Positions 59,559 to 64,000 of a DNA stretch of 64,000 bases are shown here, piece by piece. Position numbers and translations under genes: made by a program. The DNA comes from Thuidium tamariscinum. Taxonomy: Eukaryota > Streptophyta > Bryopsida > Hypnales > Thuidiaceae. Location of the stretch: positions 9,458,553-9,522,552 of the forward strand of contig OX344750.2 of the NCBI GenBank assembly GCA_947034885.2. The letters run 5' to 3'. The notes below the pieces were generated by a model. It searched no databases and was not told the origin of the DNA. It saw only the letters and a program-made list of their open reading frames with translations. Every line of letters begins with the position of its first letter. Position 1 is the first letter of the stretch.

Positions 59559-62494
59559 TTTGAGTAGTGTTGTATATGAGTCTTAGAGAAACCTTTTAAG
59601 GCAGCTGGATGCAATCCCAGCAGTCAAGTTGGAAAGCTCACTCTTCTCTGGCTGACATTTTTTGCGTAAAAATGTGTACTTTAGCGATTTGTTAAACAGT
59701 TCAGTAGAAATTGTCAGCCGCCTTAAATTTGGAATATAGTATTGAGGTGGACTGTGGGTGCCCACTGTTTTTTTCCCCCGGTGGGAACTCAACACAATCA
59801 GATAATGTGCAGGTGAAGACTGCGATTCCTCACCAAGCATTCAAACGACGTTTTCTAAAAAGAGATCGATTTTGCAGTTGTGGAATCTGTCCCACTGTCC
59901 ACAATTAGTTGTTTCGTGGAGGGTGTCGGCAACAGATGAGAATCCCTGCTGTTCAATCATAAGATTGCTTTCAAATGCATTAACCCTAAACGATGCAACA
60001 ATGCCACCTAAGAGCGTGTACTCAACCTCAATATTCTTTGCTCTGTATGTCATATTTTTTCACCTAATGATTGGAAATTAATCTGTTATATATTCCACGG
60101 ATGAAATAACATATTCAACAAGTTCAAAAAAATTCTAAATATTTGGTTGAGATTTGAAATTGTTGTGAATCTTTGCAAAAGTAAAAATTCTCCTTCAAAA
60201 TATACCCAAAACATCTACAAGTTGTGCAATTGCTATGAGGTGAATGAGCCCATGTTATGCCAACTACAAGTTGTGCCATTGCTATGAAGTGAATGAGTCC
60301 AAGTTTTGCCAATTCTATGATGTAAAACACTTACAAAATCACCCATTATAATCTTACATCAATGCATGGCAAACTTTATCTAATAAATGACATTAGAACT
60401 TCATTTGGTAGGTTAATGATCAAAATCAATGCTTTGGGTGATTAGTGATTGTTTTAAGAACTTCCATTTTTTTACATTGAAGAGGGGTTTTAAAGGGACC
60501 ATTGAATTCTCTAACTTGATGGTTTTCACATCCCTTATTTTTTAGAAATTAAAAATAATAATTTTATATTTAAAATTAGTTTTAAGAAATTTTATGATTT
60601 TTTTGGGAGATCTTAAAAATTAATTAAATTTTTTTTTTTAAATGACTAATGTATACACCTTTAAGATGAAGGTACTTAGGGAAGGAATTGCATAGATAAA
60701 TTTTCTAGATAGGAAAACTAGAAAAGTGCTAAGTCTCAAGAAAATAAATACCTTGATGTTTTAATTAGGTAAAAATAGTAAAAATAAATAAATATACAAA
60801 ATCAAAATTGACGATTTGTAACAACTTTATAGAGATGGTCATTTACCAAGAAATTACTAAAATAATATTTTATATATTTCAAAATGCAAGTAGAAAGAAG
60901 CTCACTTTGTAGACTTCCATACCACTTAAAGGTAACTATTTTTAAAATTCCTTTCCTTGAGAGCTACAAGTCTATTAGAAGACCATTTCATCAAAATTTC
61001 AGCTCAAAATTTGTTTTATTTTATTTTAAATAATACTAAAAAACTCTAAATTGGCAAGTGTGACATTGAATTGGGGTCTATTTTGGGATAGTAAAATATT
61101 TTTGAAAACTACAAAAAAATTAGGAAAGGGGTATGGTAGTCATGAGTACCTTCAGTATAAATCTTGAATCATTTGTACCCAAAACATAGAAGTTATGGCC
61201 AAAAAGAAAATCAACACACAAGATGTGATACAAAATAGGACAAGTGTTTCTTGCAATCACCCTTAAGAGTCCCTAAATTTAATGACCTAAAGCTAAAATT
61301 TTCATGGTACATTTTCATAGTAGAAATGCATATTCCTACCAAAGAAAATCTAAAAATATATTATTTTATGTCCTTCACATGTGGGTGATTGGAAGAAACA
61401 CTTGTCCTTCTTTTTATCCCCTTGACTTCCTACATGTATTTTTTTGCTCATAACTTTTTCATATTTTGTCCTATAGTCTTGAAATTTGGAATGAAGGTGT
61501 ATAAAAAAGTTTTGGATGTTGAGTAATTTTTTCAATTTTTTCAAAATTAGTTTACTATTTTTAAATTTCCCCCAATTGGATGTCAACCTTGGCCATTTGG
61601 GGGGGGGGGGGGGGGTAGTCCTATTTTGACCCAAAAATTCAAATTAGAAGCCACAAATTAGATAAGTTGGAGGTTTACTAACATTACAAGGTTTTACGAT
61701 GAGTTTTTATGAAAATAACAACATGTTTGTTGCACATATGGGGTCAAAGTGACCTTCTTTTGCGTAAAGACTATGAAGAGGGAAATTTTTTCTTAAAGGA
61801 ATTCTTTTTATTGCATTGTGAGCACAATCTTGTCAGAAAAAGGATTCTTTTTAAATAATTTTTTGAATTTTTTTGAATAACCAAAAATGAAAATGTCCAC
61901 AACCCCCTTTTTTGCTATTTTCTACTACTAGTGGCCTTAGTAGTATTTTATAGCAGTCTGTAGGATTGCATAGTATTAGTCAACAGTTTAGATTTGCAGG
62001 CACTTGAATTTGATGGTTAAGATTTGTAGGCACAATGCTAATGCATTATAGTGCCAGTATTGCACAATATTGCTAGTCTTGTAGCCAAAAATTGCGTTTT
62101 TGAACCAAAAACGTGAAGTATTTCTTACAATCACCCATGTGTGCAATCAACACTCCCATTGCTGGCAATTTTTGAACATTGATGATGGTGCCAAGATTTT
62201 TTTTTTGTGCGATATCATTACCATCAACTCTTCCCAAATGGCCAATTTTAAAAAAAAAATTAAATAGTTTTTTCTATTTTTTACAAATTAAAATGTAAGT
62301 AAACCCATTTTCATGAGATTTTTGCACTTTTCTAATTCTCCTACTTAGAGAATTTTCCTAAGCATTTCCTTCACTGGGTATCTTCTTCTTTAAGGTATGT
62401 ACACTGGACATATTTTTCATGTTTTTTTAAAATTGTTTTTCTAATTAAATAGTACTCCTGGAAAAAAAAGTGTCCAATTCCAAAACGCTACAAG
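59559..62494. other. Intergenic DNA after LIN37
   Basis: The first few hundred bases probably hold the LIN37 3' untranslated region. Then comes AT-rich DNA with a two-copy tandem repeat at 60,215-60,312 and R5 terminal motifs at 61,248, 61,388 (inverted) and 62,113. There is a run of 17 G at 61,599-61,615. No coding sequence is supported. Confidence 0.5.
60215..60312 (+). repeat. Two-copy 49-bp tandem repeat
   Basis: CTACAAGTTGTGCAATTGCT with the following bases repeats at 60,264 as CTACAAGTTGTGCCATTGCT, each copy ending TG(T)TATGCCAA or TTTTGCCAA. Few differences, so recent. Non-coding. Confidence 0.7.
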
Positions 62495-63306
62495 AAATAG
62501 ACAATGTTTCTTGCAATGACTCTACAGTTAGATTTACCAACGCTATGACCAATGTTTTTCTATAAATTTGAAAGAGGAACTCAAAACTCCTTCTAAATTC
62601 AATTGCAAGCAAAATATTGTCATTTTTAAAGTAAATTTTGTTGAAATGGTAAGGATTTGAAATGAGGTTCTCTTGACATGGTGTTTTTGGGGAATTTTTC
62701 TGATCTTTAACTTGATGACCTTTGTTTTTTTTGCAATTCCAAGTTTGAACTAGAGTCATTACAATTTTTGCTAAATCAACCTCTTGACAAACTTCCACAT
62801 TTGTAATTTAAAAAAATATGTACTCTAGTAACACCAAATCTAACCCTTGGATAGAACAACATCATAAAGTATCTTTAAAAATCAAGATGATTTTCATCCA
62901 ATTTGTAATGAGGAAAAAATTTGATTTTCATTCTATAAGGTAGAAGGCTCTTAAATGAAGCGGGTTCTAAAATGGTGCCCTATCTTAAATGTACAGTACT
63001 TGTACATGTTACTTTTTCATAACCTTCAGCAGTGTACTGATAGTGTACATTTTAGCTAGGCACCATTTTAGAACCCTATGTCCTTTCAATTTCAAAATTT
63101 GATAACTAATTCAAAAAAGCTCAGAAAAATATGAAACGACTTGAGTTAAATGTCAATTCTACTTATCTTTCAAGGAAAATTTACTGAAAAATATTTCTAG
63201 AAGTTTTACCTCCCTGAAATTCTGATTCAGCCCTTAGATGGTCCATTATAGGACCTCTTACCTTACATCATCAAGAAATTGGACTGTCAGAACGCTTCAG
63301 GGTTAA
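62495..63306 (+). repeat. R4 copy with TTAA right end, carrying a nested hairpin element
   Basis: 62,500-62,900 follows 24,720-25,160 (shared TTAAAGTAAATTTTGTTGAA-like and CAAGTTTGAACTAGAGTCA blocks). The right end GGACTGTCAGAACGCTTCAG, then GGTTAA at 63,301-63,306, matches 25,203-25,223. Between them lies a 115-bp inverted-repeat element at 62,962-63,076. The left limit is uncertain. Confidence 0.5.
62962..63076. mobile_element. 115-bp foldback element
   Basis: GGGTTCTAAAATGGTGCC at the left is exactly mirrored by GGCACCATTTTAGAACCC at the right. Inside, AATGTACAGTAC and GTGTACATT also pair. It interrupts R4. Non-coding. Confidence 0.7.
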
Positions 63307-63316
63307 AAAAACGGTG

Positions 63317-63532
63317 TTAGTAGTTTCCAGTGAAGCCCACTCTACTGTACTGCGGTCCAGCTCCTGAGGAGAATACTGTATTGACCTTGAAAGGAGGCGC
63401 CACCAACTTACGTAGAATCTGTATCCGTACGGTCAGATCCCCAAGTTGGAATTCAAAATGTTTTTTGTCAAAGTCGTGGTCAACTTCTATGAAATCCATC
63501 AATCCCTTCATGATTTCATGGGCATCAGCCAT
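63317..63532 (-). CDS. Partial gene, unknown product
   Basis: An open exon of normal composition in an otherwise AT-rich region. From an ATG at 63,532 it encodes MADAHEIMKGLMDFIEVDHD, then a lysine- and phenylalanine-rich stretch with FEFQLGDLTVRIQIL, rich in helix-forming residues. It either runs to a stop at 63,317 (71 residues) or is spliced at a good donor (C|GTAAGT, exon end 63,412) into exons I could not find. An acceptor-like TGCAG lies just upstream (63,544-63,548), so the true start may be in an earlier exon near 63,620-63,930. Not recognised. The mixed composition and preserved splice signals favour a real gene, but the evidence is thin. Confidence 0.35.
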   Translation of the reverse strand: MADAHEIMKGLMDFIEVDHDFDKKHFEFQLGDLTVRIQILRKLVAPPFKVNTVFSSGAGPQYSRVGFTGNY

Positions 63533-63579
63533 CCTCTCCAATCTGCACGCTCCACATGCATGTAGTTTCTATCCATTAA

Positions 63580-64000
63580 TTAAAGCTTTCAGTGTCTTCC
63601 ATCCGGCCATGGCTTTGAAACCTTGCCCTCAGGCTCACAAGTAGCTCGCGAGCTAGGGTCGCGCCCGAGTCCATTGTCGTCGGGACACCTTTTGACCGAC
63701 TTTTCTCGCAGACATCGGAATGGGTTTCGTTGCCTATCATTCACCAAGTCAAATGAAAGGCACAATTGAAAGAATCCAAAAGGAGACGATCCCCACACCT
63801 GCAGTGACACTATCTGGCTGTTTCTTTGCTCCCAGTACGGATCGACAGACTTTGGATGATCAGGTCGAGGAATCCCAGCCCATCGATCTCACGAGTTCCC
63901 AACAATGGAGATTTCTTGACTGACTGAATTTCCAGCTCTACCTTCTGATTTCATTAACTTCAATTATCTATATCGTTAAATTGGAGCCTGGTTATACTTT
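63580..64000. other. GC-balanced region at window end
   Basis: Balanced composition, probably the 5' part or promoter of the minus-strand gene at 63,317-63,532. Open frames exist on both strands (63,589-63,810 minus; 63,720-63,923 plus), neither with family features. A possible donor TT|GTGAGC lies on the minus strand near 63,635. The evidence does not decide. Confidence 0.3.

Noticed and set aside
63720-63923. 67-codon plus-strand frame at the window end
   Set aside because: It overlaps the probable 5' region of the minus-strand gene and has no recognisable domain.
1-64000. tRNA, rRNA or CRISPR features
   Set aside because: No cloverleaf with conserved boxes, no rRNA segment and no spaced short repeats were recognised by eye. 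A tRNA scan would be needed to exclude tRNAs.

Overview
Plant nuclear DNA, most likely from a land plant. The window is strongly AT-rich with long stretches that do not code. Its genes have many exons and GT-AG introns, and it carries plant-type HOTHEAD-like GMC oxidoreductase, ANTH/AP180-like clathrin assembly, dUTPase and LIN37 genes. I cannot fix the clade. The low gene density and abundant non-autonomous DNA elements fit a medium or large genome, possibly a non-flowering land plant, but that is a guess.

Layout. 1-7.8 kb is an AT-rich desert with one MITE-like element. 7.8-13.9 kb is a richer island bounded by two direct copies of a compound inverted-repeat element. It holds two perfect hairpins with related loops and a five-exon gene (minus strand, 12,933-11,360) for a small secreted cysteine-rich protein I do not recognise. 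14-28 kb is mostly transposon debris, including four DNA elements packed end to end (19.8-21.8 kb) and a decayed secreted-protein gene (19,628-18,807). 28.2-30.4 kb (minus) is a complete three-exon dUTPase gene. 30.9-38 kb is again element-rich. 38.3-42.4 kb (plus) is a six-exon HOTHEAD-like GMC oxidoreductase with two TTAA-bounded elements in its introns and an apparent one-base slip in its last exon. 43.4-49.0 kb (minus) is a complete 15-exon clathrin assembly protein. 50-55.5 kb holds more elements. 56.6-59.6 kb (plus) is a seven-exon homologue of LIN37, a subunit of the MuvB/DREAM cell-cycle repressor complex. The last 700 bases contain part of an unidentified minus-strand gene.

The genes do not form a pathway: they are independent housekeeping and cell-wall or cuticle-type genes in a sea of mobile DNA. 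The GMC and clathrin genes are convergent, with about 1 kb between their stop codons. The most unusual feature is a family of elements bounded by TTAA with CCCCTAAAGGACCA inverted ends. That architecture is typical of piggyBac, a superfamily seldom discussed in plants. Exon limits were read by hand from splice consensus, reading-frame continuity and family knowledge; no alignment or transcript data were available.
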